NCBI GenBank assembly: GCA_964632015.1
Contig: CAZWAT010000011.1
Location: 1-28,520 of the forward strand
DNA: 28,520 bases
Source of the DNA: JAAYCO01 sp964632015
GTDB taxonomy: Bacteria > Planctomycetota > Phycisphaerae > SM23-33
Direction of reading: 5' to 3'
Of the stretch, positions 16,658 to 24,721 are shown in pieces (positions within the stretch are counted from its first letter, which is position 1; each line of letters begins with the position of its first letter). The notes under the pieces are model-generated. The model was not told where the DNA came from. It did no database searches and worked only from the letters and a program-made list of their open reading frames with translations. The position numbers and the translations under genes are program-made.

Positions 16658-17227
16658 GTGGATATTGGACAAGACAAACCGCGTCCGAGGGTAGTGATTC
16701 TATCCTGCGACGCCCTTGCCGGCGCTCAGGAGTTGCAGGATCTGCGCGAGCATGTTGATACTGTGCGCGTTCCAAGTGCCTACGAAACCCTTGCCGAGAT
16801 TCTGGTCAAGCCGACAATTGCCCTTGTGGTTGATCTGCGTATGCTTGGCCACAGGCATCTTAAGCTCGTTCAACACGCTATGTCGCGCGGGTTGGAGGTC
16901 TTCGCCATAGGCGCCCTGCATAGCGGGTTGACTATTGAGGATCTCAGCGGGGTGAGGCTCATGAGCCGGGCCCAGTTGCCTGATGCGATAAAGAGCCTCG
17001 TTTGCGAGCGGGGTAAGGCGAAGGCCGAGACGCCGCCCACACCAGAGCCCGTGCCCGCTGTTCCCGAGGTTGCTGAAATGGAGGACAAGCCCACGGTCAA
17101 GCCTGTTGCCGCTCATGTCAAGCCTACCCGCCAGCGCGTCAAGAAGGTTGACAATCGCTACGCTTCCAGCAATTCTCGCAATCTGCTTACGCCGGAGGAA
17201 CTTTCGGCATTGCTGGAGGATGAGTAA
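16658..17227 (+). CDS. Receiver-like protein coupled to a GGDEF gene, with a FliM-like C-terminal peptide
   Basis: This is a 189-residue protein with a GTG start 12 bases after GGAGG (16642-16646). Residues 9-115 have the alternating strand/helix pattern of a response-regulator receiver: RVVILSCD, IALVVDLRMLG with Asp59 at the phosphoacceptor-like position, and VFAIGA. The N-terminal acidic pair and the Lys of true receivers are not clear, so phosphorylation is uncertain. Residues 118-170 are a Pro/Lys/Glu-rich linker. The C-terminus, RNLLTPEELSALLEDE, resembles the short LSQEEIDALL peptide with which FliM binds CheY. Its stop TAA overlaps the next ATG by one base (TAATG), so it is translationally coupled to the diguanylate cyclase gene. 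No exact family was recognised. Confidence 0.75.
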   Translation: MDIGQDKPRPRVVILSCDALAGAQELQDLREHVDTVRVPSAYETLAEILVKPTIALVVDLRMLGHRHLKLVQHAMSRGLEVFAIGALHSGLTIEDLSGVRLMSRAQLPDAIKSLVCERGKAKAETPPTPEPVPAVPEVAEMEDKPTVKPVAAHVKPTRQRVKKVDNRYASSNSRNLLTPEELSALLEDE

Positions 17228-18414
17228 TGAGCGGTAGAGGGATATTGCTCGTAGCAGAGCCCGCTATCAGCAAGCAGGTCGCCGACGCCTGTGGAGATGG
17301 CGAACTGACTTCGATGAGCGACCCGTATGATGCCCTTTGCGAAATGGGCAGGAGGAGCTTTCCGGTGGTGATGTTGTGGGGGGGCGACAAGGATTACGAA
17401 AGTCTGTGTCGGGCCGTCAGAAGACTTCAGCCTGACGCCAGGCTCATCGGGCTTTGCCACCCCTGGCAAGAGGTCCAAATTGCGCCCCTGACGCCCGGCC
17501 CGCTGGATGATTACCTGCTGTATCCCCCTGACAAGGGCGAGTTGAACCAGTATATCGGCGAATACATCAAGCCTCAGGTCGAGCCAACGTTGCAGTTAAG
17601 CGCGGACGAAATCGTCTGGCTGATAGATTCCGTGCGGACCAGGGCGAACCTGGAGCCGCGTCTGGCCCAACTGGTGGGGCGAAAGCTCGACAAGGGCGCC
17701 CGCTGGTTTGAATCGCAGGTGGTTGCGGACGAATCGGCAGTCGCCATATCGCTTGAGGAAGAAGGACGCTGCGGGAAACTTTGCCTTTCCAGGCCCATCG
17801 AGGTGGGGGAGAGGCGCTTCTGCGACGATCTTCAGAAAATCGCCATGGCGATTGAGCGTTCGACCAGGCGCACCAGCGCCCTGCATAGGCTTGCAGTGAC
17901 TGACGATCTGACCGGTGCATATAATCGCAGGTATTTTTATCACCTGACCGAGCAGATACTCAATCGCGACAAAAATGCCCGGGTAACGCTTCTTCTGTAC
18001 GACATTGACAACTTCAAGCAGTACAACGATTCTTACGGCCACGCGGTCGGAGATGAAATTCTCAAAGAGACGGCCATGCTGATGCGTGAAATAACCCGCA
18101 GTCACGATATCGTTGCAAGAATTGGTGGCGATGAATTTGCGGTGCTCTTCTGGGACGCCCAGCCTCGCCAGGCCAACAGTCAACCTCCTGAAAGTCCGGT
18201 GGTTCTGGCGAATCGTTTTCGTGAGGCGGTCAATGGTCACAGCTTCCCTTCGCTTGGACCCAACGCGGTGGGCATGTTGACTATTTCCGGCGGGTTGGCG
18301 TCATATCCCCGTGACGGTAGAAGCTGCGCCGAACTTCTTCAAAGCGCTGATGAGGGACTGGTTTCGGCAAAGAGGAGCGGCAAGAACTCGATAAGAATCG
18401 TCGGTAGCGAGTGA
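17227..18414 (+). CDS. Diguanylate cyclase (GGDEF) with degenerate N-terminal receiver-like domain
   Basis: The product is a 395-residue cytoplasmic enzyme predicted to make cyclic di-GMP from two GTP. Residues 4-115 are receiver-like, but the strand that should end in the phosphoacceptor Asp reads PVVMLWGGDKD, so it is probably a pseudo-receiver. Residues 120-215 form a further unassigned, GAF-like sensory or dimerising segment. The GGDEF domain spans about 220-390: VTDDLTGAYNRRYF, metal-binding YDIDNF (Asp259), and the active loop GGDEF at 300-304. The product-inhibition I-site RxxD is intact as RSHD (291-294). No EAL domain is present. The upstream receiver-like gene overlaps by one base and is likely a partner. 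Catalysis and feedback inhibition are strongly suggested by the motifs. Confidence 0.95.
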   Translation: MSGRGILLVAEPAISKQVADACGDGELTSMSDPYDALCEMGRRSFPVVMLWGGDKDYESLCRAVRRLQPDARLIGLCHPWQEVQIAPLTPGPLDDYLLYPPDKGELNQYIGEYIKPQVEPTLQLSADEIVWLIDSVRTRANLEPRLAQLVGRKLDKGARWFESQVVADESAVAISLEEEGRCGKLCLSRPIEVGERRFCDDLQKIAMAIERSTRRTSALHRLAVTDDLTGAYNRRYFYHLTEQILNRDKNARVTLLLYDIDNFKQYNDSYGHAVGDEILKETAMLMREITRSHDIVARIGGDEFAVLFWDAQPRQANSQPPESPVVLANRFREAVNGHSFPSLGPNAVGMLTISGGLASYPRDGRSCAELLQSADEGLVSAKRSGKNSIRIVGSE

Positions 18415-18436
18415 TCGGGCGAGGCGTTTAGCGGAG

Positions 18437-19072
18437 CTACTTTTTCTCCTTCGTCTTTCCGGTCAGGTAGTGTGGTAGTTCCTCGTCTGTGACATCCTTC
18501 CAAAGGCCAATCCCCGAAGCCCTGGCTTTTTTCTGCAACTGGTCGAACTCGCGGCTGAAGGCGTGTTTGAAGCGGGGGTCAGCATAACCGAACCCCTGGG
18601 CGATCAGCATGCGGTTGAGCATGCCCCCGTCAGGCAGATATACGAAGGCGAGAAGTCGGTTGTACTTGTCGCGGGTTGACGATTGTTCAAGTTCAATGCG
18701 GACTTTGTGCCCCTTCAGCGTAGAGGCGGTAAACCTGCTTGCCTCACGCCCGAAGTGCTCCACAGGGTGGTTAGGTTTGACGGTTTCGGGCGTGTCCACA
18801 CCCCACAACCGAACCGTTGTGCGGCGGGATTCGCCATCTGGCATGTCAAGGACTATGGTGTCGCCGTCGATGACCCTGGCGACTGTGAATGTTCTATCAT
18901 GATAGATGTCCCAATCGCCGGACCTGTTGACGCCGAAAAGCCCCAGGCGATCCAGCAGCGCCAGGGCGATGACTGCGCAGAGGGTAGCGGCGAAGATAGC
19001 CGCCTTACGCGCGCGATATTTCGCGCGGCGCTGAGAATCAGTCATTCGCCTGGAGGGGACTCGCCTGTCCAT
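18437..19072 (-). CDS. Membrane-anchored thermonuclease (SNase-like)
   Basis: The product is 211 residues. A basic N-terminus (residues 1-23) precedes one hydrophobic helix (about 24-41), so the nuclease domain is likely outside the cytoplasm, tethered to the membrane. The SNase domain runs 60-197 with the full catalytic set: Asp71 (VIDGDT), Arg88 and Asp93 and Glu96 (VRLWGVDTPE), and Arg139 (KYNRLLAFVY). Calcium-dependent cleavage of DNA and RNA is the known activity of the family. It begins 8 bases after the stop of lysC and is probably co-transcribed, without an obvious functional link. The SD is weak for both ATG 19072 and ATG 19045; the longer start is kept. Confidence 0.92.
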   Translation of the reverse strand: MDRRVPSRRMTDSQRRAKYRARKAAIFAATLCAVIALALLDRLGLFGVNRSGDWDIYHDRTFTVARVIDGDTIVLDMPDGESRRTTVRLWGVDTPETVKPNHPVEHFGREASRFTASTLKGHKVRIELEQSSTRDKYNRLLAFVYLPDGGMLNRMLIAQGFGYADPRFKHAFSREFDQLQKKARASGIGLWKDVTDEELPHYLTGKTKEKK

Positions 19073-19080
19073 TATGGTGC

Positions 19081-20316
19081 TTAGCTGGTTTTCTTTTTGG
19101 GCGTTCGCCTGGTGCCCAGGTTGAAGGTGTCATGCACAAGTCGCAGGGCCTCTTTGCCCTTCTTGCGATCGACGAAGCAGGAGATCTTTATCTCGCTGGT
19201 GGTGATCTTGTGGATGTTGATTCCCGCGTCGGCCAATGAAGAGAACATTCGTTCCGCAACGCCGGTGTGCACTCTCATTCCGACGCCGACGATACTGACC
19301 TTGGCAAGGTGGTCTTCGTAGATGACCTGGCAGCCTATCCTGCTGGCAAGATTTTCGACAACCTTCTTCGCGTCGGCGAGTTCGCCCAGGTCGACGGTGA
19401 ACGAGACCGTTGCGGTTTTGTCTTCAGAGATCGTCTGCACGATGTCATCGATGACGATATTCTGCTTGGCGAGCGTGTGGAAGATTCTTGCCGCGATTCC
19501 GGGCTTGTCGCTGACGCCTCGCAGCGTCACACCCGCCACCTTGTCTTTCAAGGCGGCTCCACTGACGACGATGCGTTCCATGTCTTGCGATTCTGCCACG
19601 ATAAAGGTTCCTTTTCTGTTGTTGTTGCTGTTCCTCACGTGAATGGGGACGTTGTACTTTTTTGCGAATTCTACGGCTCGGTTGTGCAGCACGTTAGCGC
19701 CCAGGCTTGCGAGTTCGAGCATCTCTTCGTAACTGACGTAGTTGATTTTTCTGGCGTTGGGCACGATTCTCGGATCGGCGGTGAAGATACCGTCCACGTC
19801 GGTATAGTTTTCGCATTCGGCCCCTAGCGCGGCGGCGATGGCGACAAGCGTGACGTTGCTTCCGCCTCGTCCGAGCGTAGTGATAGCGCCTTCGCGGGTG
19901 ACGCCCTGGAAGCCTGCCACCACAACAATCTTGCCCAAGTCAAGCTGCTCGTGAATCCTTTTGGCGTTTATGGATTTTATGCGAGCCTTGGTGTGAACAT
20001 CGTCGGTGAGCATTCCTATTTGTGCAGCCGTGAAGCTGATGGCCTGTGCGCCCATCTGCTCAAGCGCCATCGCCATAAGCGAGATGGTCACCTGTTCGCC
20101 GGTCGCCAGAAGCTGATCCATCTCTCGCTTTGGTGGATCTTTCGCGACCCTTCTTGCAAGATCGACAAGATGGTCGGTGCTGTCTCCCATTGCTGAGACA
20201 ACCATGACAACCTGTTTTCCAGCTTTTCTCGCGGAAATAGCCCTCCCCGCGGCGGAGCGAATCTTCTTCGCGTCGGCCAGGCTCGATCCGCCGAATTTCA
20301 TTACAACTATGTTCAT
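19081..20316 (-). CDS. lysC: Aspartate kinase
   Basis: The product is a 411-residue enzyme that phosphorylates aspartate as the first step to lysine, threonine, methionine and diaminopimelate. ATG 20316 is chosen because the protein then begins MNIVVMKFGGSS, the canonical start, with AGGAG 11 bases upstream. The kinase domain includes VSAMGDSTDHLV, ATGEQVTISLMAMAL, and YTDVDGIFTADPR. Two C-terminal ACT domains (about 265-405) carry the allosteric site: VAGVTLRGVSDKPGIAARIF and VSIVGVGMRVHTGVAERMF. Unusually, the conserved GRGGSDT motif reads GRGGSNV, with Asn154 in place of Asp. Length and the rest of the motifs are normal, so I expect an active enzyme, but the substitution deserves attention. 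The SNase gene follows by 8 bases. Confidence 0.96.
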   Translation of the reverse strand: MNIVVMKFGGSSLADAKKIRSAAGRAISARKAGKQVVMVVSAMGDSTDHLVDLARRVAKDPPKREMDQLLATGEQVTISLMAMALEQMGAQAISFTAAQIGMLTDDVHTKARIKSINAKRIHEQLDLGKIVVVAGFQGVTREGAITTLGRGGSNVTLVAIAAALGAECENYTDVDGIFTADPRIVPNARKINYVSYEEMLELASLGANVLHNRAVEFAKKYNVPIHVRNSNNNRKGTFIVAESQDMERIVVSGAALKDKVAGVTLRGVSDKPGIAARIFHTLAKQNIVIDDIVQTISEDKTATVSFTVDLGELADAKKVVENLASRIGCQVIYEDHLAKVSIVGVGMRVHTGVAERMFSSLADAGINIHKITTSEIKISCFVDRKKGKEALRLVHDTFNLGTRRTPKKKTS

Positions 20317-20348
20317 GCGGTGCTTTGCTCCTGCATCAGACCGATTCC

Positions 20349-20365
20349 GTTGGCCCCGAGCCAAC
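20349..20365 (-). promoter_or_regulatory. Small hairpin in the lysC leader
   Basis: GTTGGC (20349-20354) and GCCAAC (20360-20365) form a perfect 6-bp stem with a 5-base loop, about 33 bases before the lysC start. The leader is too short and lacks the elements of a lysine riboswitch. A regulatory role is only a guess. Confidence 0.3.
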
Positions 20366-20558
20366 GCGCCGGTAAAAATCACACGCCGAAGTCATGTCAC
20401 ACTATGCGGTGAACATGCATTCACCTGCCCCGAAACGACATTTCATTGGCGTCTCGGGGGATTAGGCAGAACAATTAGGATAGCAGCACGAATGGGTTTT
20501 TCCATGAAAAACAGTTTTCAAACAGGTGGTGGACGAAAGACATTTTTCAATCTGCCTA

Positions 20559-20585
20559 TTGTCAGACGGGCAGTGAGGTTATACT
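20559..20585 (+). promoter_or_regulatory. Weak candidate promoter for the DUF6677-like gene
   Basis: TTGTCA (20559-20564) and TATACT (20580-20585) are separated by only 15 bases, shorter than optimal. It lies about 80 bases before the chosen GTG start of the small membrane-protein pair. The surrounding gap 20317-20664 contains no gene; a GTTTTT/AAAAAC hairpin lies near 20500. Confidence 0.3.
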
Positions 20586-20664
20586 ACTTGTCCGTTTTGA
20601 CCTGGGTTCGGGGCGCGGGCGAGTGGAGATAATCGCCTCGCCGGCGACCTTGTTGAGGTTCTGG

Positions 20665-21171
20665 GTGACGAAAGACAATAATATAAAGTTCAAAGCCTTA
20701 GTAGCCGCCGCGCTGGCGTGGCTGGTTCCGGGCATGGGGCACATATTCATCGGTCAGCGTGTGCGCGGGTTGATAATACTTGTTGTTATCGCGGCGACGT
20801 TCTGGGCGGGTATCGGTATGGGCGGCGTGATGACTGTTGACCGTGAAGCCGAACCCATGTGGTTCATCGCTGAAATGCTCACGGGAACCCATGGCCTCGT
20901 TACGTGGCGGTGGCAACAGTCCGTCATGTCCGATGTGAACGAAGAGGTCGGTCAGACCCTTGTTACTTCTGAAGACGACTTCAATCGTCATCAGTGGTAT
21001 CGCGATGCAAGGGATATGGTGCTTGCACGTCGCGGGCTGGCGCTGGTCGCCCCGGTAGACGTAATCGCGCGAGTGTACAGTGGGGTGGCAGGAATGCTGA
21101 ATCTGCTGTGCATATTCGATGCGTTAATGCTGGTGCTCATCAACTCAAAGGCTCGGGGGGTGGGCGCATGA
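20665..21171 (+). CDS. DUF6677-like multi-pass membrane protein
   Basis: The product is a 168-residue protein. GTG 20665 is preferred because GAGG lies 6 bases upstream; an in-frame GTG at 20623 has no SD. The N-terminal AALAWLVPGMGHIFIGQRVRGLIILVVIAATFWAGI shows one or two membrane helices with the PGxGHxxxGQ motif common to TM2-like and DUF6677 families. A soluble middle segment (about residues 60-125, with two Trp and many charged residues) is followed by a last helix near VYSGVAGMLNLLCIFDALMLVLI. Function is unknown; the family is known to me mainly from planctomycetes. Its stop overlaps the start of the next small membrane gene by four bases (ATGA), so the two are coupled. Confidence 0.75.
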   Translation: MTKDNNIKFKALVAAALAWLVPGMGHIFIGQRVRGLIILVVIAATFWAGIGMGGVMTVDREAEPMWFIAEMLTGTHGLVTWRWQQSVMSDVNEEVGQTLVTSEDDFNRHQWYRDARDMVLARRGLALVAPVDVIARVYSGVAGMLNLLCIFDALMLVLINSKARGVGA

Positions 21172-21386
21172 TAGACTTTTTCAAGTATCCGGTAATGCTG
21201 GGTCCATACGCGCAGTTGTGGCTGCTGTGGCCGCTTCTGGCTGCGGTGGCGATAGTCTATAAAACCTTGCGGGCAAAGAGCCCACGTACTATTCCTCTCG
21301 AAACGATCAAGCTGCTGGGTTATATGGCCGGTGGAGTGATCGTGCTTGGGGCGGTGCTGTGGGCGATCAACAGCTTCTGGCCTTGA
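21168..21386 (+). CDS. Small two-helix membrane protein
   Basis: The product is a 72-residue protein of unknown function. It has two hydrophobic helices (about 12-30 and 50-68) separated by a basic loop (YKTLRAKSPRTIPLE). The ATG overlaps the upstream stop in the sequence ATGA, so it is translated by coupling to the DUF6677-like gene. The strict overlap and membrane character suggest a two-subunit complex. No name is recognised. Confidence 0.75.
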   Translation: MIDFFKYPVMLGPYAQLWLLWPLLAAVAIVYKTLRAKSPRTIPLETIKLLGYMAGGVIVLGAVLWAINSFWP

Positions 21387-21393
21387 TGAGGCC

Positions 21394-21407
21394 TGCCTGA
21401 TCAGGCA
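21394..21407. repeat. 14-base perfect palindrome after the membrane-protein pair
   Basis: TGCCTGATCAGGCA is its own complement and lies 8 bases after the stop at 21386. It could form a hairpin at the end of the transcript, but no T-run follows, so it is not called a terminator. It may equally be a protein binding site. Confidence 0.5.
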
Positions 21408-21508
21408 ACGGGGGACATTGGGCATAGATACCACGTTTCCCTGCATTTGATGCTACTGTGTACCCTTGGGGGCTGAAATCGTGATATCTGTTCAATGATA
21501 TCCGGAAT

Positions 21509-21693
21509 CCGGAGACATTTATCCTCTGAATTGGAGACGTTTTTACCTATTTATACCAAAACCGGAGACGTTTATCCTAAATTTATCCTCATTTATCCTC
21601 GTTTATCCTTGGTCGGAGACGTTTATACTAGATTTATCCTCATTTATCCTCATTTATCCTTGGCCGGAGACGTTTATCCTGGATTTATCCTCG
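21509..21693. repeat. Tandem repeat with 51-base period built from TTTATCCTC subunits
   Basis: The anchor GGAGAC occurs at 21511, 21533, 21564, 21615 and 21666; the last three are exactly 51 bases apart. Each full unit has GGAGACGTTTATCCT followed by two to four TTTATCCTM steps of about 9-10 bases, then TTGG(C/T)C. An inverted step, AGGATAAATG, is at 21759-21768. The two first copies are degenerate. The array fills the centre of a 483-base gene-free gap (21387-21869) between a plus-strand and a minus-strand gene. An open frame through it encodes a 17-residue repeat (GDVYPKFILIYPRLSLV), which follows simply from 51 being a multiple of three; I do not call it a gene. The rest of the gap shows nothing else. 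Confidence 0.8.
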
Positions 21694-21869
21694 ACGCCCA
21701 AGTTCAGCCTCCCCACGCGTGACGTAACATATGTGGGTGCAAGTGGTTATATGGCAAAAGGATAAATGTGAAGAATTATACTTGACATATCCAATAGTAT
21801 CCCGGCTGAGGACCGCTCCGAAAAGATGGAGAAGGCATTTGGTGTTTGCGGTAGTGCCATTCGAAGCTG

Positions 21870-22631
21870 TCAGGGCATCGCCGCGTTTTCCGGGGTGGGA
21901 TCTATGACCCGATGTCTGTCCGTTTTCGCCAGAACCGCGAGGGTGATTTTGGTGGCCCCGGCATGCAGCAGTGCCTTTGCCGACTCATTGGCGGTTGTGC
22001 CCGTGGTCGTCACATCGTCTATCAGCAGGATTCTCGCCCCCGAAACAGTTGATCCGCCTCGAACGCCAAACGCGCCTTGCAGGTTCTTTATGCGCATTGT
22101 CCTGCTCAGCAGCGCCTGCCGGGGAACATGCTTGACGCGAACAAGCTCGTGACCCAGGGCGACGCCAAGTTGCTTCGCGACGCCGGTGGCGATCATGCGG
22201 GCGAAATTCTGGTTGCGCCATATGCGCTCGCGCCAGTGCATCGGCACGGGTATCACGATGTCGAAGTCTCTCGTGTCGCATCGCGAAACCACCGCCTGCG
22301 TAAGCCAGTCTATCAGCCGATCAAGCACGCCCAACTGCCTGTGGAACTTGCACTCCCTTATCACCCTTCGAAGCACCCCGGTATACGAGCCAAGCCGAAT
22401 CACCTGCTCGAACCTGCCCAGCGGGTTAGGACAGAACACGCACCCTTCATCGCTGGCGGGGATGTTCTTTCCCAGCGTGCTCCCGCATCTTGGGCACCAG
22501 GGTTGGGCGATGAGTTTGAGCAACTCCCTGCTGCAGTCTACGCACACGGGGTCATCTGGGCACCTTCGGCCACAGCCGGTACAGACGCGTGGCAGCAACA
22601 TGTCGGCGAACACCTTTGCCCACGTGGGCAA
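21870..22631 (-). CDS. comF: ComF family phosphoribosyltransferase-like protein
   Basis: The product has the ComF layout: an N-terminal double zinc ribbon (CTGCGRRC, CVDC, CPRCG, CVFC) followed by a phosphoribosyltransferase fold with VIPVPMHWRERIWRNQN and the PRPP-binding loop ILLIDDVTTTGTT. ComF-type proteins are needed for DNA uptake in transformable bacteria, and their biochemical role is still unclear. The start is uncertain. The frame runs up to an ATG at 22757, but that would overlap the upstream gene by nearly 100 bases. TTG 22631, GTG 22613 and ATG 22601 all fit the usual short N-terminus, and none has a good SD. TTG 22631 leaves 30 bases to the HEAT-like gene, consistent with an operon. 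Confidence 0.9.
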   Translation of the reverse strand: MPTWAKVFADMLLPRVCTGCGRRCPDDPVCVDCSRELLKLIAQPWCPRCGSTLGKNIPASDEGCVFCPNPLGRFEQVIRLGSYTGVLRRVIRECKFHRQLGVLDRLIDWLTQAVVSRCDTRDFDIVIPVPMHWRERIWRNQNFARMIATGVAKQLGVALGHELVRVKHVPRQALLSRTMRIKNLQGAFGVRGGSTVSGARILLIDDVTTTGTTANESAKALLHAGATKITLAVLAKTDRHRVIDPTPENAAMP

Positions 22632-22660
22632 TGAGCGGGCAATGCCTGTCGCCGAGGATG

Positions 22661-24643
22661 CTATCGCGCCGGATCTAATCTTATTTTCTCCCTGTTGATG
22701 AAGTAGTAATCCTGGGCGAGTTTCGCCTGCCACAATCGCAGGTTCTCCGACGCCCAATCATCGATGGAGGGCACCTGGGTCGCTACCTCCCGCAGCACCT
22801 CGCCGGTAGTGGTATTCCGCATCAACCAGGCCACCTGCGATGGTGTTGACTGTGCGTCGCCAAGCAGCCAATCCAGGCCCCACCTGTCACCGGTGAGCGA
22901 CAGCGTTGCCACTGCCCGGCGCACGGGGAACGTCCCGCTGGTAAGCAGCTCACGCACCCTTGGTACATACTCGGCCTGGCCAAGCAACGCCAGGGCACAA
23001 TCGTATGTATGCAGATCGGGCCAAGCCGGACGAATGCCAACATATCCGCCGGTAGCCCTTGCCATCAGTCTGGTCAGTGCCGCCTCCCGGACGTCATCTT
23101 GAGCGGACAAGGCGATCATCATCGCGCCGGCCTGCATGACGTACTCCCCATAAATCCTGGGCTGCTTGCTGTGTGCGTCAGTCCGTGGGTCGTCGGGCTC
23201 AGGCACAAGGGACATGCCCAACCCGAACGCCTCCTTCAAACCCGAGCGACCGATGTGCCATGAGATGTAATCGGCGCTGAGGCTGGATGCTCCCTGCAAC
23301 GCTGCGTAAACATAGAATGCTGAAGCGTCACGATTGATATTCATGATCAGCAGGCTGTCTTGTTGATCCATGTCGCGCATGAATCCCTCGGATGGCTCTG
23401 CCAGCCAAAGCGCCACAGCGGAAGCAGCGCTGATAAGCGACATTGCCGTGTGATTGTCTTCATCGGGGCGATGCAGCGACCACTGTCGAAGCACCTGCCT
23501 GCATTCATCGGGGGACATTTCGGGCGACGACATATGCCTACCAAGCGATCTGAGCGCCTTGACCAGAACCAGTATGTTTTCGGGGCCTTCGAGATGTTTG
23601 CATATCTTGAGCACCTCCGGGCCTATAGATATTTCAAGTGCCTCCGCAGACTCTATCGCGGCAATTATGTGGGCCTGTTTGATCCGCTCGTCCCCGGCGA
23701 GCGCGTCATGAAGCACCTTCCTGATGGCCGGTTCGGCGCTATGAATTTTGAGTCTTCCCGCAGCCGAGATGACCGACGGTGGTGCAGGTTCATTATTCCG
23801 CGAACAATCCTCAACGATCAGTGTCACCACATCTTCAGCCCGGCAGCCGCCAATCATTACAAGCGAATGCATCGCCTGGTCGAGCGCTTGTTCATCGCGC
23901 TGAATCCAGGCGGTCGTGGCTGCATTGCCCAGAATGTTGGCAGATCCGGGCGCATCGAGCAACACAAGGGCATGTCGCAGGTTGGCAAGAGCCTGGGGGT
24001 CTTGTTCCGAGTGGAGTTGCCCCGCAAGAGTTGGCGCGAGAATCTGCGCACCGGCGAACCCCGCAGCCAGTGCTGCCGAGCCTCGAACACGGGCGTCGCG
24101 ATCATTCGACAAGTCTGACAGCACGGCCCAATCTTTAAGTCTTGCCGCGAGAATCGCCGACGCCTCACGCACGTAGGGCGCGTCGTCCTTGGCGGCAAGA
24201 TTCAGGCCTCGACGGACGTGCACGTTGTCTCTACCCCCGCGGATCATGTCATGCAAAAACAACCTGCGCGACGCGTGGGCCGACGGCGATGATGTGCTCA
24301 GGGCGACCCAGTGAAGGCGATCATGAATATCCGCATTGGGTGGCGGATCAAACCTTCCTACCGCCCGCAGAATTGTCACTATGCCCGCGAAACGCAGATC
24401 ATCTTCATCCTCAAGTGAGTTTTGCAGGATATTCACTACCCGCTCATCGCTGGCTGCAAGTTCGATGCCCCATTGCATAGCCGCCGATCTGGTTGCTGGG
24501 TCATCGGTGCCGAGTTTGCGCAGCACCATGTGGGTCCTGATGCTCGGCAACATGACTGCAACCGTCACCATTGCCACCAGTGCCGTGATTGTGGCGGTTG
24601 TTATGCGCCGCTGCCAGGGATGGGCTTTCCAATATTCAAACAT
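22661..24643 (-). CDS. Membrane-anchored HEAT-repeat-like protein
   Basis: This is a protein of about 660 residues with no catalytic motif that I recognise. One transmembrane helix (about residues 13-33) follows a short basic start. The rest is a long series of paired helices: for example PATRSAAMQWGIELAASDE, LRFAGIVTILRAVGRF, DARVRGSAALAAGFAGAQIL and FPVRRAVATLSLTGDRWGL, the pattern of HEAT or Armadillo-type repeats. Such solenoids are protein-binding scaffolds. ATG 24643 is chosen since it places the anchor helix at the N-terminus; TTG 24679 is the frame's far end. It lies 78 bases after hypF and 29 bases before comF. Function unknown; the anchor suggests an envelope-facing scaffold. Confidence 0.75.
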   Translation of the reverse strand: MFEYWKAHPWQRRITTATITALVAMVTVAVMLPSIRTHMVLRKLGTDDPATRSAAMQWGIELAASDERVVNILQNSLEDEDDLRFAGIVTILRAVGRFDPPPNADIHDRLHWVALSTSSPSAHASRRLFLHDMIRGGRDNVHVRRGLNLAAKDDAPYVREASAILAARLKDWAVLSDLSNDRDARVRGSAALAAGFAGAQILAPTLAGQLHSEQDPQALANLRHALVLLDAPGSANILGNAATTAWIQRDEQALDQAMHSLVMIGGCRAEDVVTLIVEDCSRNNEPAPPSVISAAGRLKIHSAEPAIRKVLHDALAGDERIKQAHIIAAIESAEALEISIGPEVLKICKHLEGPENILVLVKALRSLGRHMSSPEMSPDECRQVLRQWSLHRPDEDNHTAMSLISAASAVALWLAEPSEGFMRDMDQQDSLLIMNINRDASAFYVYAALQGASSLSADYISWHIGRSGLKEAFGLGMSLVPEPDDPRTDAHSKQPRIYGEYVMQAGAMMIALSAQDDVREAALTRLMARATGGYVGIRPAWPDLHTYDCALALLGQAEYVPRVRELLTSGTFPVRRAVATLSLTGDRWGLDWLLGDAQSTPSQVAWLMRNTTTGEVLREVATQVPSIDDWASENLRLWQAKLAQDYYFINREKIRLDPAR

Positions 24644-24721
24644 TGCCCATAGTCTACTAAAGCCCGACGAAGCGGCCAAGAGTCTGGTGGGATGTCGCTT
24701 CGCCTGGGTCGATTATTCTCT

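Noticed and set aside
19267..19827. Plus-strand open frame of 186 codons opposite lysC
   Set aside because: Shadow of the aspartate kinase gene; no SD and no recognised motif.
20317..20420. Lysine riboswitch in front of lysC
   Set aside because: The leader holds only a small 6-bp hairpin and none of the long conserved parts of that riboswitch.
21509..21693. CRISPR-like array
   Set aside because: Units are contiguous with internal sub-repeats and no unique spacers, and no cas genes are present.
21782..21800. TTGACA with TAGTAT as a plus-strand promoter
   Set aside because: The spacing is only 7 bases and no plus-strand gene follows.
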